Part shown: positions 1 to 8,056 of the stretch, piece by piece
Numbering within the stretch: position 1 is the first letter of the stretch
Layout of the letters: each line of letters begins with the position of its first letter
NCBI GenBank assembly: GCA_938075305.1
Contig: CALJGV010000033.1
Coordinates: 1 to 64,000 of the forward strand
Origin: an uncultured bacterium
GTDB taxonomy: Bacteria; Planctomycetota; UBA1135; GCA-002686595
Direction of reading: 5' to 3'
DNA: 64,000 nucleotides
Made by a program: the position numbers and the translations under genes
Notes under the pieces: generated by a model
The model's input: only the letters and a program-made list of their open reading frames with translations
The model's database searches: none
Told to the model about the DNA's origin: nothing

Positions 1-262
1 CCGCGAAGTGCGCCGCCCGCGCCCCGTGCCCCGAGTCCCGCCCCTCGTCCTCCCGGCAGGCGTCGTGCAGGAACGCGAAGCAGCGCGCCACCCGCGGGTC
101 CGTCCCCTCCGCCTCGCAGATCAGCGACGCGTTCAGGTACACCCGCTGCCAGTGGGTGGGCCCGTGGTACCCCTCGGGGTCGAGCACGAACCGCGCACGG
201 CTCGCGTCCAGGAGCGGCTGCAGCGCCGGGTCGGGCGACCGCCAGGGATCGTCGAGGAGCAT
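1..262 (-). CDS. HD-domain small protein, C-terminus cut off by window edge
   Basis: The reading frame opens at an ATG at 262 (minus strand) and runs off the left edge, giving 87 residues. The visible part contains HWQRVYLNASLICEAEGTD, then a phenylalanine-rich helix with the His-Asp pair in FAFLHDACREDEG, and then DSGHGARAAHFA. This order (HW..V, an HD pair followed by an acidic/Gly stretch, then D..HG..AA) is typical of small metal-dependent HD phosphohydrolase-like proteins found in many bacteria. The specific substrate is unknown. It would be transcribed away from the metallophosphoesterase gene upstream, from which it is separated by 51 bases, so the two may be cotranscribed. Family assignment comes from motif recognition only; the C-terminal ligands cannot be checked. 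Confidence 0.7.
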   Translation of the reverse strand, partial: MLLDDPWRSPDPALQPLLDASRARFVLDPEGYHGPTHWQRVYLNASLICEAEGTDPRVARCFAFLHDACREDEGRDSGHGARAAHFA

Positions 263-313
263 GGTCGAGGTCGCAGGGTCAGGGGGCTCGGGCGTCGCGG
301 TCGGCGCGGGCCC

Positions 314-1366
314 TCACTCCGAAGCCACGAAGTTCGCGTCGTCGAACTCCGATTCCCCGCTCCATCGGTACGCGACGAGCTTTCCGCCCCGGCCCGCGCT
401 GTAGTCGACGCAGGCCGTCGTGGGACCGGTCGAGCGGGCGTCCCCGGTCAGCCAGTAATGCCCGTGGACCACCGGCGGCTCGTCGCCGGAGTAGGGCGAC
501 ACCGGAGGCTCGATCGACGTCGCCGGTAGCTCCGGATAGGGCTCGCCGTCGGCCGTCGTGGTCCCGCCCGGGAGCTGGACCGCCCGATCGAGCGTCGTGG
601 CCGCTCCATCCCACCAGCGGAAGCGCGCGTGACGCCGCTCGTGGCCGCCCTTGTCCAGGTAAGGGGGATCCACCGGGAGCTCCGGCCCCTTCAGGAGGTG
701 CTCGACGGCCTCCCAGGCCTCCGACCGCTCCACCGACGCCGCCGCGACGAGCGCCTCCGACATCCGGGGCACTTCGCCGAACGAGTCACGAAGCGTCCGC
801 TGGGCTTGCGGGTCCCAGCATGCGTGAACCACCCGGAGCCCTCGCTCGGACGCCACGCCGTATTCCCCAGGCGCCACCTCCAGCCACAGGGGGAGCCCCT
901 TGAACCAGCCCACGACCTCCTCGTGGAGCGCCGAGCCCTCCTCCACCTCCGCGAGGAACCGCTCGTGTTGCCGTCGGTTCTTGTCGCTGTGCTTCCGCTC
1001 ACCGAGGTGCCAGGCCACCGCGTTGAACTCGTGGTTGCCGGCGACGATCAGGGCCGCGCCGGAATCCACCATGGCACGGGCGATCCGGACGGTGTCGAGC
1101 TGCCGGTCGCCCTGCCCGTCCACGAGGTCCCCCACGAAGACCGCTCGACGAGTCGGGTGGGACCAGCTGCCAGCCCGCTCCCGGTAGCCCATCCTCGCCA
1201 GCAGGCGCTCGAGCTTCCCCGCCTGACCATGCACGTCCCCGATGACATCGAGGCCCGGCTCGGCGAGCAAGGATTTCGCACCTGCCCCCGTGGACATGGT
1301 CACGACCGTGGCGAGCCAGAGCAGCGCGGCGGCCGCGATGACGAAGAGGATCGTCTCGACTTCCAT
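314..1366 (-). CDS. membrane-anchored metallophosphoesterase (PP2A/ApaH-like)
   Basis: A 350-residue calcineurin-like phosphoesterase. Residues 4-22 form one hydrophobic N-terminal segment, probably a membrane anchor or uncleaved signal, followed by the dimetal motifs GDVHG (43-47), GDLVDGQ (79-85) and GNHEFNA (110-116). A later VVHACWD and a VHGHYW near the C-terminus supply the remaining histidine ligands. The GDxHG...GDxVDxG...GNHE set is that of serine/threonine phosphatases and diadenosine tetraphosphatases; the bulk of the domain probably hydrolyses phosphoesters or dinucleoside polyphosphates, but the substrate cannot be read from sequence. The membrane anchor is unusual for PrpE/ApaH-type enzymes, which are cytosolic. 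It follows the carbonic anhydrase gene on the same strand by 66 bases. Confidence 0.88.
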   Translation of the reverse strand: MEVETILFVIAAAALLWLATVVTMSTGAGAKSLLAEPGLDVIGDVHGQAGKLERLLARMGYRERAGSWSHPTRRAVFVGDLVDGQGDRQLDTVRIARAMVDSGAALIVAGNHEFNAVAWHLGERKHSDKNRRQHERFLAEVEEGSALHEEVVGWFKGLPLWLEVAPGEYGVASERGLRVVHACWDPQAQRTLRDSFGEVPRMSEALVAAASVERSEAWEAVEHLLKGPELPVDPPYLDKGGHERRHARFRWWDGAATTLDRAVQLPGGTTTADGEPYPELPATSIEPPVSPYSGDEPPVVHGHYWLTGDARSTGPTTACVDYSAGRGGKLVAYRWSGESEFDDANFVASE

Positions 1367-1432
1367 GGCGTCATCCTGAGGCGGCGCAGGTCGCGGTGCC
1401 TGTGCCGCCCGCGGTCGGGTCCGAACTCGAGC

Positions 1433-2062
1433 TCAATCGCAGAAGGTCACCTTGCCCGAGGCGACGTCGTAGACGGCGCCGCAGATGGCGATGTCGCCGG
1501 CGGCCTCGAGGTCGCGCATGACCTCGCTGCGGTCGCGGATGGCCTGGACGGTGAGCTCCACGTTCTTCTCGACCACGGCCTGGACGAAGTCACCGTTGGC
1601 GGAGGTGCGGGAGGCCGGGTCGGCGGGCTCGGCCACGGCGTCGACCGCGGGCTGGAGCTTGCCGAGCATGCCGGTGAGCAGGCCGAGCTCGGCGCCGTCG
1701 CAGGCGCCCTTGACGGCGCCGCAGGCGCTGTGGCCGAGGACGAGCACGAGCTTCGAGCCGGCCAGCTTGGTGGCGAACTCCATGCTCCCGAGCAGGTCGT
1801 CGTTCACGAAGTTGCCCGCGATGCGGGCGCTGAAAATGTCGCCGATGCCCTGGTCGAAGACCATCTCGGCGGGCACGCGCGAGTCGATGCAGGAGAGCAC
1901 CACGGCGAAGGGCGCCTGGCCCCCGGCGGTGAGCTCCACCTGCTTCAGGAGGTCACGGTCCTGCGCCTTGCGCTCGAGGAAGCGCTGGTTCCCCTCGGCC
2001 AGCATGTTCCGCGCGATCTCCGGGGTGATCTGCGCCTGGGTCTCGGAGTTCTGAGTGAGCAT
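1433..2062 (-). CDS. beta-carbonic anhydrase
   Basis: A 209-residue beta-class carbonic anhydrase, which interconverts CO2 and bicarbonate at a zinc centre. Zinc ligands are visible: Cys58 and Asp60 in SCIDSRVP, and His111 and Cys114 in GHSACGAVKG; the Asp-Arg dyad (D60/R62) is intact. Length matches the bacterial family. The frame stays open upstream to 2329, but that extension crosses the tRNA gene on the other strand, so I place the start at the ATG at 2062, which opens the recognisable domain (MLTQNSETQAQ). No signal peptide, so cytoplasmic. No good Shine-Dalgarno is seen directly upstream. It ends 66 bases before the metallophosphoesterase gene. Confidence 0.93.
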   Translation of the reverse strand: MLTQNSETQAQITPEIARNMLAEGNQRFLERKAQDRDLLKQVELTAGGQAPFAVVLSCIDSRVPAEMVFDQGIGDIFSARIAGNFVNDDLLGSMEFATKLAGSKLVLVLGHSACGAVKGACDGAELGLLTGMLGKLQPAVDAVAEPADPASRTSANGDFVQAVVEKNVELTVQAIRDRSEVMRDLEAAGDIAICGAVYDVASGKVTFCD

Positions 2063-2155
2063 GGAGGAGAAAATGCCCTCTCCCGACGTGCCCGTCAATG
2101 ACACCCGGCTGCGGTAGGCAGTCGCCCCCCCCGGGAGTATCCTCTCCTCCCGCAG

Positions 2156-2232
2156 GCGCCCGTAGCTCAGCTGGATAGAGCACCGCTTTCCTAAAGCGGG
2201 GGTCGCAGGTTCGAGTCCTGCCGGGCGTGCCA
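2156..2232 (+). tRNA. tRNA-Arg (anticodon CCT)
   Basis: A complete cloverleaf can be folded by eye: acceptor 2156-2162 with its partner ending at 2228 (one G-U at the first pair), D arm GCTC...GAGC, anticodon stem CCGCT/AGCGG with loop TTCCTAA giving anticodon CCT, T arm GCAGG TTCGAGT CCTGC, discriminator G, and an encoded CCA (2230-2232). The CCT anticodon reads the rare AGG codon, which is little used in such a GC-rich genome. The gene stands alone between the divergent carbonic anhydrase and hydrolase genes. Confidence 0.96.
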
Positions 2233-2456
2233 CCTCGGCCTCCGTTGCCCCATGGCCCCGCGCGGCCGTACCGGGACCATCCCAGGGGCGCCTCCCCGGG
2301 AGGAGGCCGCGCCCCGCGGCTCGCACCACTGCCTCGCCGGGTCGAAATCGGGGATCTCTCGGCTATTCCCAGCGCGCGAGATTCCTGGCATCCTGACGCG
2401 GCTCGACCGCGCGTGGGTCGGGCCACCCAGCTCTCAGAGGTTCGTCATCCACTTCG

Positions 2457-3611
2457 TTGTCACAGAAGCGTCTCATCCCCCCAGGCCCAGGGGTTTCCGG
2501 GCCTGAGGACCGGCTCGCCGGAACCCTGGCCCATGGGCTTGGGATCGACTTCCTTGGTCGCCCGAGCGGGCTTGACGACCTCCGCCGCTATGTCCGGCTC
2601 CTGAGGGATGCGCTTGCCGCGTCGGGCCCCGACGTCTCGCTCGATCAGCTGCGCGATGAGGTGGATCGGCTCGTGCGGGAGGAACCCTTCCGCGCGGGGG
2701 CAGAGCTCTCCGACGCGCTCGCCTCGGCCAGCGCCCTCGCCGGGTGGCGAGGGGTAGGCGAACTCTGCCAGTCGATGCAGGATCGGCGGCCGCCGCTGCT
2801 GCGGCGCGGCGCAGCCGAGCGCCGGACCTACCGCTGCCCCAACTCTGACCTGCAGATCGAGGTCGAGACCTACATGCCGGCTGTGTCCGATCGCACGCGG
2901 GTGCCCCTGCTCGTCATCCTCCACGGCTTCATGCGCGAGCCCGCGCGGTACGTCAAGCCCTGGATCCCGCTCGCCGCAGCCCACGGCTTCGCGGTGATCG
3001 CCCCGGAGTTCCACCGCGGGGACTTTCCGGGCAGCCGGGCGTACAACCAGGGTGGGCTCTTCTCTCCCACGGGTGAGCTTCAGCCGCAGGAGCGGTGGCT
3101 GTTCGGCCACGTCGAGCGGCTCTTCGACGCCGCGCGCCAGTGGGTCGGCACGCGGACCCGTCGGTACTGCCTCTACGGCCACTCCGCCGGCGCACAGGTC
3201 GTGCACCGGATGGTGCTCGCCGCCCCGGACGCTCGCGTCTCCATGGCGGTGGCGGCCAATGCCGGCTGGTACACGCTCCCCACGTTCGACCTCGACTTCC
3301 CCTACGGCCTGGGGCGGCTCCCCGTCACGGAGGCCGGGCTCCGGCGCTCCCTCGGGACCCCGCTCGTGGTCCTGCTCGGCGAGGCCGACTCCGACCCGAA
3401 AGACCCCCTGCTCCGAAGGTCCCCCCAGGCCCTCGCCCAGGGGCCCCACCGCCTCGCCCGGGGGATGGAGTTCCACCGGCAGGCGCAGGACGCCGCCACC
3501 CGGCGGGGCATCCCCCTGGCGTGGACACGCCAGCAAGTCCCCGGTGTGGGCCACGACCACGAAGCGATGGCTACCGTCGCCTCGAAGATCCTTCTCGAGA
3601 ACCACAGATGA
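2457..3611 (+). CDS. alpha/beta hydrolase (esterase/depolymerase-like)
   Basis: A 384-residue protein whose C-terminal two thirds is an alpha/beta hydrolase: LLVILHGF with the oxyanion HG (155-157), strand and helix up to the nucleophile elbow GHSAG (Ser243), and a late GVGHDHEA that supplies the catalytic histidine. The N-terminal ~120 residues are a helical region of unknown role. The layout (HGF...APEFHRGDF...GHSAG) recalls polyhydroxybutyrate-depolymerase or dienelactone-hydrolase-like esterases. No signal peptide. The start is uncertain: TTG at 2457 is the earliest start consistent with the coding-looking N-terminus, and there is no in-frame ATG before residue 107. The stop overlaps the start of the following ATPase gene (ATGA), so the two are translationally coupled. 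Confidence 0.8.
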   Translation: MSQKRLIPPGPGVSGPEDRLAGTLAHGLGIDFLGRPSGLDDLRRYVRLLRDALAASGPDVSLDQLRDEVDRLVREEPFRAGAELSDALASASALAGWRGVGELCQSMQDRRPPLLRRGAAERRTYRCPNSDLQIEVETYMPAVSDRTRVPLLVILHGFMREPARYVKPWIPLAAAHGFAVIAPEFHRGDFPGSRAYNQGGLFSPTGELQPQERWLFGHVERLFDAARQWVGTRTRRYCLYGHSAGAQVVHRMVLAAPDARVSMAVAANAGWYTLPTFDLDFPYGLGRLPVTEAGLRRSLGTPLVVLLGEADSDPKDPLLRRSPQALAQGPHRLARGMEFHRQAQDAATRRGIPLAWTRQQVPGVGHDHEAMATVASKILLENHR

Positions 3612-4696
3612 CGAACGACGCGATCAACAGGTCCGGATTGGACCTCCGCTCCAAGCTCCCTGCCGGCGCGAAGCGCATCCCGCCCGGGTACATCCACCCG
3701 AGCGCCGCCTTCTCGATCCGCAAGAACCAGATCCGTGCCTACTCCCTGTCCGATCACGAGCCACGCTGCGGTGACGTGATCTACGGGAAGGTGACCCGGC
3801 TCGGGTTCCACTCCAACCTCGAGAACAAGTCCGGTCGACTCCACGTCCTGAACGACGGGAGCAAGTCGATCTTCGTCTTCGGCAATCGCTATGCCCCCGA
3901 CCATTACGAGGGCCACGTGCCGGACCGCCCGACCCTCGAGGTGGACCTGCTCTCACGCTCCGGGCTCGTGGGCGTGGTCAAGAGCAAGAACTCCGTCCTC
4001 AAGGACCCCACGCGCGTGCGGATCCTCGGCTATGCCGTCGACGACGACGGCAAGGTGCTCAACACGCGTGACTTCCCGATGATCGTGCCGAGCGGGCGCA
4101 GCCAGCGAAGCACCGGGCGGTCCAAGATGATCCTCGTCGTCGGGAGCAGCATGAACGCGGGCAAGAGCATGACGGCGGCCGCCTGCTGCTGGGCTCTTTC
4201 GACCATGGGCTACAACGTGCGAGCCTCCAAGGTCACGGGGACGGCGAGCCTGAAGGACATCCTCCACATGAACGATGCCGGGGCGTCGGTCTACAACGAC
4301 TTCACCCACTTCGGCTACCCGTCGACTTACATGCTGGAGCGCGACGAGATCCTCCGCATCTTCCGGGACATCGACATGAAGTTCGCGAACAACCCGAAGA
4401 ACTACTGGGTCGTCGAGCTCGCGGACGGCGTCCTCCAGCGAGAGACCGCCATGCTCCTGGGCTCTCCGGAGGTCCAGAACAGAATCCACCGCCTGATCTA
4501 CTGCGCCGGAGACGCCCTCGGCTGCATCGGCGGCCTCAAGGTCCTCGACGAGCGCTTCGGGCTCACCCCCGACGCCATCTCGGGCATCGTCGCGAGCTCC
4601 CCGCTCGCGCGCGCGGAGTTGGCGGAGTTCAGCTCCGTCCCGACGTTCGACAACCTCGAGCGGAGCCTCCAGCAGATCTCGGAGGCGCTCATCTAG
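3608..4696 (+). CDS. DUF1611-like P-loop ATPase
   Basis: A 362-residue protein. The start ATG overlaps the stop of the upstream hydrolase by four bases. The N-terminal half (about 1-170) is a beta-rich domain containing GDVIYGKVTRLGFHSNLENKS and ending in VPSGRSQRS. The C-terminal half is a P-loop NTPase with Walker A GSSMNAGKSMT (179-189), and later WVVELADG and IYCAGDALGCIGG, which resemble the dethiobiotin-synthase-like fold of DUF1611 proteins. That family includes ATP-dependent enzymes of modified amino-acid metabolism, but most members are uncharacterised, and I cannot name a substrate. Coupling to an esterase suggests a two-step modification or salvage unit; this is inference. Confidence 0.72.
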   Translation: MTNDAINRSGLDLRSKLPAGAKRIPPGYIHPSAAFSIRKNQIRAYSLSDHEPRCGDVIYGKVTRLGFHSNLENKSGRLHVLNDGSKSIFVFGNRYAPDHYEGHVPDRPTLEVDLLSRSGLVGVVKSKNSVLKDPTRVRILGYAVDDDGKVLNTRDFPMIVPSGRSQRSTGRSKMILVVGSSMNAGKSMTAAACCWALSTMGYNVRASKVTGTASLKDILHMNDAGASVYNDFTHFGYPSTYMLERDEILRIFRDIDMKFANNPKNYWVVELADGVLQRETAMLLGSPEVQNRIHRLIYCAGDALGCIGGLKVLDERFGLTPDAISGIVASSPLARAELAEFSSVPTFDNLERSLQQISEALI

Positions 4697-4721
4697 GCGG
4701 CGCCAGGTGATCGGGGACCCG

Positions 4722-4753
4722 TGCCCGGGCCGTCGCTCAGCGTCGCCCGGGCA
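4722..4753. terminator. hairpin between convergent genes
   Basis: TGCCCGGGC (4722-4730) and its exact reverse complement GCCCGGGCA (4745-4753) form a 9-bp GC-rich stem with a 14-base loop. It sits just after the DUF1611 gene and straddles the stop codon of the minus-strand gene that converges on it. No U-tract is present on either side, so a bidirectional terminator role is plausible but unproven. Confidence 0.45.
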
Positions 4754-5474
4754 GAGTCACCTCGCCGCCGGGAACCGTGACCCGGGTCGGCTCCGCGAGG
4801 CCCTCGGCCTCCACGACGTAGGTGCCGGCTGCGAGCACGTCGAACGTACAGCGTCGCTCCGCGTCGAGTTCCCGGATCCTCGGCTCCCGGCCCCAGCGGA
4901 GGGCCTCGTCAAGGTCCGCGGCCGACAGCGAGATGGTCGCCCCCGCGGGCAGCCCGGGGGCGACGACCCGCAGTTCGTGGAGCGTGGGAACCTGGAACGT
5001 GACGGGCGTGTTCACCGCGAGCACGTCCACGAGTTGCCAGGCGACCAGGGACTCCTCGAGCATCGCGCCGGTCCGCGACCAGACGAAGAGCGTCACGCGG
5101 TAGCGCCCCGGGGCGAGCCCCTCGATGCTGTTCGCAGGCCGGCTCGGGTCGCCGAACGTGACGAGGCTCCCGAACCGCGTCTCAAGGCTCGGCTCGCCGC
5201 TCTGGATCTGCTCGAGGCTCACAGCCCGCGCGGCGAGCTCGCCCTCCTCGAAGTCCTGGAGCCTGACCACGATCGAGCAGGCTGCGCCGAAGGCGACGCT
5301 CACCGCCACCTCGCCAGGCTGGAGCGGCGTCCGGAGCTGGCCGTGGTCCCTGTGGGTTGAGAGGAGGGTGTATCGGGCGTTCCCATCCGTCGGGTCGAAG
5401 AACTCGCCCCGCCCGTCCGGGAACCAGACGCCGAGGGACCCGTCCTCGGACGGCGAGATGAGCCGGCGCCCCAG
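4737..5474 (-). CDS. hypothetical protein, probable 5'-truncated remnant or non-ATG start
   Basis: The minus strand encodes a convincing polypeptide from about 5490 down to the stop at 4737: DGSLGVWFPDGRGEFFDP, then alternating strands (LQPGEVAVSVAFGAACSIVV, SIEGLAPGRYRVTLFVW, VVAPGLPAGATISLSAADL) and a closing ...DVLAAGTYVVEAEGL. The pattern of PG-Y-V strands is like the carboxypeptidase-regulatory or Ig-like beta domains that end very large secreted proteins in Planctomycetota-type genomes. There is no in-frame ATG or convincing RBS at the 5' end. Upstream, the frame stays open but passes antisense to two real membrane-protein genes, where the translation becomes Arg/Gly/Glu-rich nonsense. 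The start given is only a CTG position. I read it as the 3' fragment of a longer gene whose front has been lost, but a short gene with a rare start is possible. Confidence 0.45.
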   Translation of the reverse strand: MGRRLISPSEDGSLGVWFPDGRGEFFDPTDGNARYTLLSTHRDHGQLRTPLQPGEVAVSVAFGAACSIVVRLQDFEEGELAARAVSLEQIQSGEPSLETRFGSLVTFGDPSRPANSIEGLAPGRYRVTLFVWSRTGAMLEESLVAWQLVDVLAVNTPVTFQVPTLHELRVVAPGLPAGATISLSAADLDEALRWGREPRIRELDAERRCTFDVLAAGTYVVEAEGLAEPTRVTVPGGEVTLPGRR

Positions 5475-5561
5475 TCCATCGCGGGTGCATCGAGGGCCCT
5501 CGGTGCTGCATGGGGCCCCCAACGGCGTGGCCGGGCGCCTCGATCCGGGTACGATGGAGCC

Positions 5562-5993
5562 ATGACGCCCTCGATCCTGACCTGGACCGCCGTCAGCCTG
5601 GCCGCGCTCGTCGCCGCTCTGGTCGCGGTGCGATTCCGCGAGGAGAGCTCCCCGCGCGCACTCGTCGCCGCGCTCGCCGTCCCCGTGGGCGCCCTGGCGC
5701 TCTTCTTCACCCTCGCGCTCCACGTGCACCGGAGCCTGGGGGGCTGGCCCGAGACGATCGGCACCCGCGGCTTCCCCGAGGCCCTGCTCCGCCACGACGG
5801 CGCCACCTCGGCGGCGTTCGGGGTCCTCGTCATCGGCCTGGCGCTGTCCCCGATCGCGCTGCTCTTCTGCGCCGCCGCACCCCGGCTCCGCGCGGGCCTC
5901 TCCCCGGTCGCCACCTTCGCGGCCGCGAGCGTCGCCGCGCTCCTGCTCACCAACGTGGCGCCAGAGCCGTTCCTCTCCTGGTGGTGGGACTGA
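5562..5993 (+). CDS. small membrane protein, unknown function
   Basis: A 143-residue protein with four hydrophobic segments (about 5-22, 33-51, 82-105 and 113-131) and short charged loops, so an integral inner-membrane protein. The ATG at 5562 is preceded by a purine-rich GGAGCC. No family was recognised. It is followed after 33 bases by another small membrane protein on the same strand; the pair could be cotranscribed. Confidence 0.75.
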   Translation: MTPSILTWTAVSLAALVAALVAVRFREESSPRALVAALAVPVGALALFFTLALHVHRSLGGWPETIGTRGFPEALLRHDGATSAAFGVLVIGLALSPIALLFCAAAPRLRAGLSPVATFAAASVAALLLTNVAPEPFLSWWWD

Positions 5994-6026
5994 GGGTCCC
6001 TCCCCCCGCACCGCACCCTTCTCGTC

Positions 6027-6443
6027 ATGCGCAACGTCCTCGCGACCCTGGCCGGCCTCGTCGTCGGCATGGTCTTCAACATGGGGCTCATCGAGCTCAA
6101 CATGAGCGTCCTCCACCCCGCGCCCGAGGGGCTGGACCCCATGGACCCGGAGCAGCAGGAGGCGTTCCAGGCCTACGTGGACTCGCTCCCCGCCGCGGCC
6201 TTCCTGGTGATCATGGCCGCGCACCTCGGCCAGGCGCTCATCGGCGGCTGGCTCGCCGCCTGCCTCGGGGGCTCGCGCCCGGTCCTGCTCGCGCTGATCG
6301 TCGGCGCCATCTCCCTGGCCGGCGGCGTCATGATGATGAGGACCGTCACGGGCCCCCCGTGGATGATGGTCGAGCTGCCCCTCTACCTGCTCCTCCCCTA
6401 CCTGGCCGGACGCCGGGTGGCCCGCTCCCGCGGGGGCGGCTGA
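6027..6443 (+). CDS. small membrane protein, unknown function
   Basis: A 138-residue integral membrane protein. An N-terminal hydrophobic segment (4-22) contains Gly-Met repeats (GLVVGMVFNMGLIELNM). An external acidic loop (EGLDPMDPEQQEAFQAY) comes next, then three more hydrophobic segments (about 55-75, 84-103 and 110-126). The arrangement N-TM, acidic loop with AYVDSLP, then AAHLGQALIGGWLAA recalls small uncharacterised membrane proteins often found in Bacteroidota and Planctomycetota. No enzymatic motif is visible. Confidence 0.78.
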   Translation: MRNVLATLAGLVVGMVFNMGLIELNMSVLHPAPEGLDPMDPEQQEAFQAYVDSLPAAAFLVIMAAHLGQALIGGWLAACLGGSRPVLLALIVGAISLAGGVMMMRTVTGPPWMMVELPLYLLLPYLAGRRVARSRGGG

Positions 6444-6452
6444 ACCCCCACC

Positions 6453-6493
6453 GGCTGCGACTAGTCGCAGCCGCGCGGCCCCGTGGGGGCCGC
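6453..6493. terminator. 20-bp perfect palindrome plus second hairpin between convergent genes
   Basis: GGCTGCGACTAGTCGCAGCC (6453-6472) is a perfect 20-bp palindrome. Immediately after it, GCGGCCCC-GTG-GGGGCCGC (6475-6493) forms an 8-bp stem with a 3-base loop. Both lie in the 75 bases between convergent genes. They most likely act as a two-way transcription stop; the perfect palindrome could also be a protein-binding site. Confidence 0.6.
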
Positions 6494-6518
6494 GGCGTCC
6501 ACGGATCAGGAGCCGGGC

Positions 6519-7466
6519 TCAGCGGCCACCGACCTGCGGCCGATACTCGCCGTCCGGCAGCACCCTCGGCAGGGGCAGCGACGGGTCGGTGAGCAGCTTC
6601 ACCACCGCGGGGTCGCGGGCCGCGAGGAGCTCAGGGGTGGGGCACTCCCACTCGATGGCGATCTCCTCGGCGCGGCCGGGGAAGGCCTGGCCGCCCAGGT
6701 GCGAGGTGAGGGCCCAGTAGAGGTACTCGGCGGCCATGCACTCGTAGTCGCAGGTGCGGTCGTCGTAGTGGTACCAGGCGGCCTCGGGGTAGCGCCGGGG
6801 CACGCGGCGAAAGCGGCCGCCGCGGGCGAGGTCCATGGCGTCGGTGAGGCGCGAGCCGGGGCGGTAGCCGAGGGCCTCGGGGTGCGCCTCGACCCAGCCG
6901 TTGGAGACCAGGTGCAGGACCTCCTCCAGGGCGGCGTCGAAGCGGCCGCGGGCCATCAAGTGGGGCGGGCCCGCGGGGAAGGTCTCCTCGCCGTAGAGGT
7001 CCTGGCCGATGTGGAAGCCGGCCTCCTCGAGCTCGTCGAAGGAGAGACTCTCGTGCAGCTCCTCCATCTCATCCTCGGTGGCGGGCATGACGAGGAAGGC
7101 CCCGCCTACCACCAGCGCCGCGTGGGCCGCCGCGTCATCGGGGAGGCCGTCCTCGTCGTTGTCGATCCACTCGGCGAGGATCGTCCCCGCGTGGGAGACC
7201 TTGGCCGCCTCCGTGGCGGGCGTCGCCACGACCCAGACGCCGAAGACGTTGAGGTAGCGATCGAAGTGGGGCCGGAACACGGAGAGCCGCCCGGACTCGG
7301 GGATCGGCCGCGGCGTGAAGTCCGCTGGCGTGCCGTCAAAGAAGCAGGGCGCCACGGCGGCGCCGGACGGGGCGCCTGGACCCCCGCCCTCCACACAGGC
7401 CACCGAGACAGCGGCGATGAGGGATACAAGGAGCAGGCGAGCGCCAGAGGAGGCCACGGTCTCCAC
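6519..7466 (-). CDS. secreted lipoprotein, unknown function
   Basis: A 315-residue protein with a lipoprotein signal: hydrophobic 10-22, then lipobox SVAC with Cys24. The mature part is acidic and contains FRPHFDRYLNVFGVWVVATP, the calcium-loop-like NDEDGLPDD (about 102-110), LEEVLHLVSNGWVEAHPE and CDYECMAAEYLYWALTSHL. The closely spaced His, Glu and Cys residues suggest a metal or calcium site, but I do not recognise the family. Its ATG lies only three bases after the stop of the VOC gene, so both are one transcript. Confidence 0.8.
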   Translation of the reverse strand: METVASSGARLLLVSLIAAVSVACVEGGGPGAPSGAAVAPCFFDGTPADFTPRPIPESGRLSVFRPHFDRYLNVFGVWVVATPATEAAKVSHAGTILAEWIDNDEDGLPDDAAAHAALVVGGAFLVMPATEDEMEELHESLSFDELEEAGFHIGQDLYGEETFPAGPPHLMARGRFDAALEEVLHLVSNGWVEAHPEALGYRPGSRLTDAMDLARGGRFRRVPRRYPEAAWYHYDDRTCDYECMAAEYLYWALTSHLGGQAFPGRAEEIAIEWECPTPELLAARDPAVVKLLTDPSLPLPRVLPDGEYRPQVGGR

Positions 7467-7469
7467 CCG

Positions 7470-7814
7470 TCAGTCCATCCACACGCCCAGCTGCGCTTCA
7501 CCCTTCAGGTAGATGGCGAAGGTGCCCTCGCCCGGGAGCTCGAGCGCCGGATGCATCACCTCCGCACCCTCGGCCGCGGCGGCGGCGACCGCCGCTTCCG
7601 CGTCGTCCACGGTGAAGTAAGGCCGCACCACAGGGGCCTCCTGTTCGTGCATGGGCGCGCGGACGCCCAGGCGCCCGCCGCCCTCCAGCGGCGCCGTGCG
7701 TGCTCCGCCGAGGGCGGGGACCGGGTCAGAGAAGCTGACGCCGTGGACGCTCTGCAGCGCGCTGCACGTTCCAGGGACGTCGGGCGTCACGATCTCCAGG
7801 TAGCCGATGTTCAT
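7470..7814 (-). CDS. VOC-family (glyoxalase/bleomycin-resistance-like) protein
   Basis: A 114-residue single VOC domain: IGYLEIVTPDVPGTCSALQ at the N-terminus, FSDPVPALGGARTAPLEGG in the middle, YFTVDDAEAAVAAAAAEGAEV as the second beta-alpha unit, and the closing FAIYLKGEAQLGVWMD. Such domains dimerise to bind metal and small molecules. The typical first metal ligand His is absent (EIVTPD in place of the usual H-x-x-x-x-V-x-D), so the activity is uncertain. The start is placed at ATG 7814 because the translation upstream of it does not look like VOC sequence. It is followed closely by the lipoprotein gene. Confidence 0.8.
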   Translation of the reverse strand: MNIGYLEIVTPDVPGTCSALQSVHGVSFSDPVPALGGARTAPLEGGGRLGVRAPMHEQEAPVVRPYFTVDDAEAAVAAAAAEGAEVMHPALELPGEGTFAIYLKGEAQLGVWMD

Positions 7815-8056
7815 GGGGATGACCTCGCTCAGAAGCGTACCAGCCCGCGGCGCTGTCTTGATTCGAGCAATCAGGCCCGCGGACGGCGCCACCCCAGGAC
7901 CTCTGCCCCCTCAGCTCAAATGCACATTCGTACCCTTGGGGGAGTCCGCCTTGAAGGTTGAAGACCATGACCGTGCCCTCCCCGCTCCGAACCCTGCTCC
8001 CCGGCACGGCCAAGGGAGCGGCACATTCCACGAACCGAGATCGGAGCTGACCTGCG

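Noticed and set aside
629..2101. A 490-codon plus-strand frame across the metallophosphoesterase and carbonic anhydrase genes
   Set aside because: Antisense of two genes with clear catalytic motifs; translation is Arg/His/Gly-rich.
5475..6224. Upstream extension of the 4737-5474 minus-strand frame
   Set aside because: It is antisense to two membrane-protein genes and turns into charged low-complexity sequence, so it is not counted as coding.
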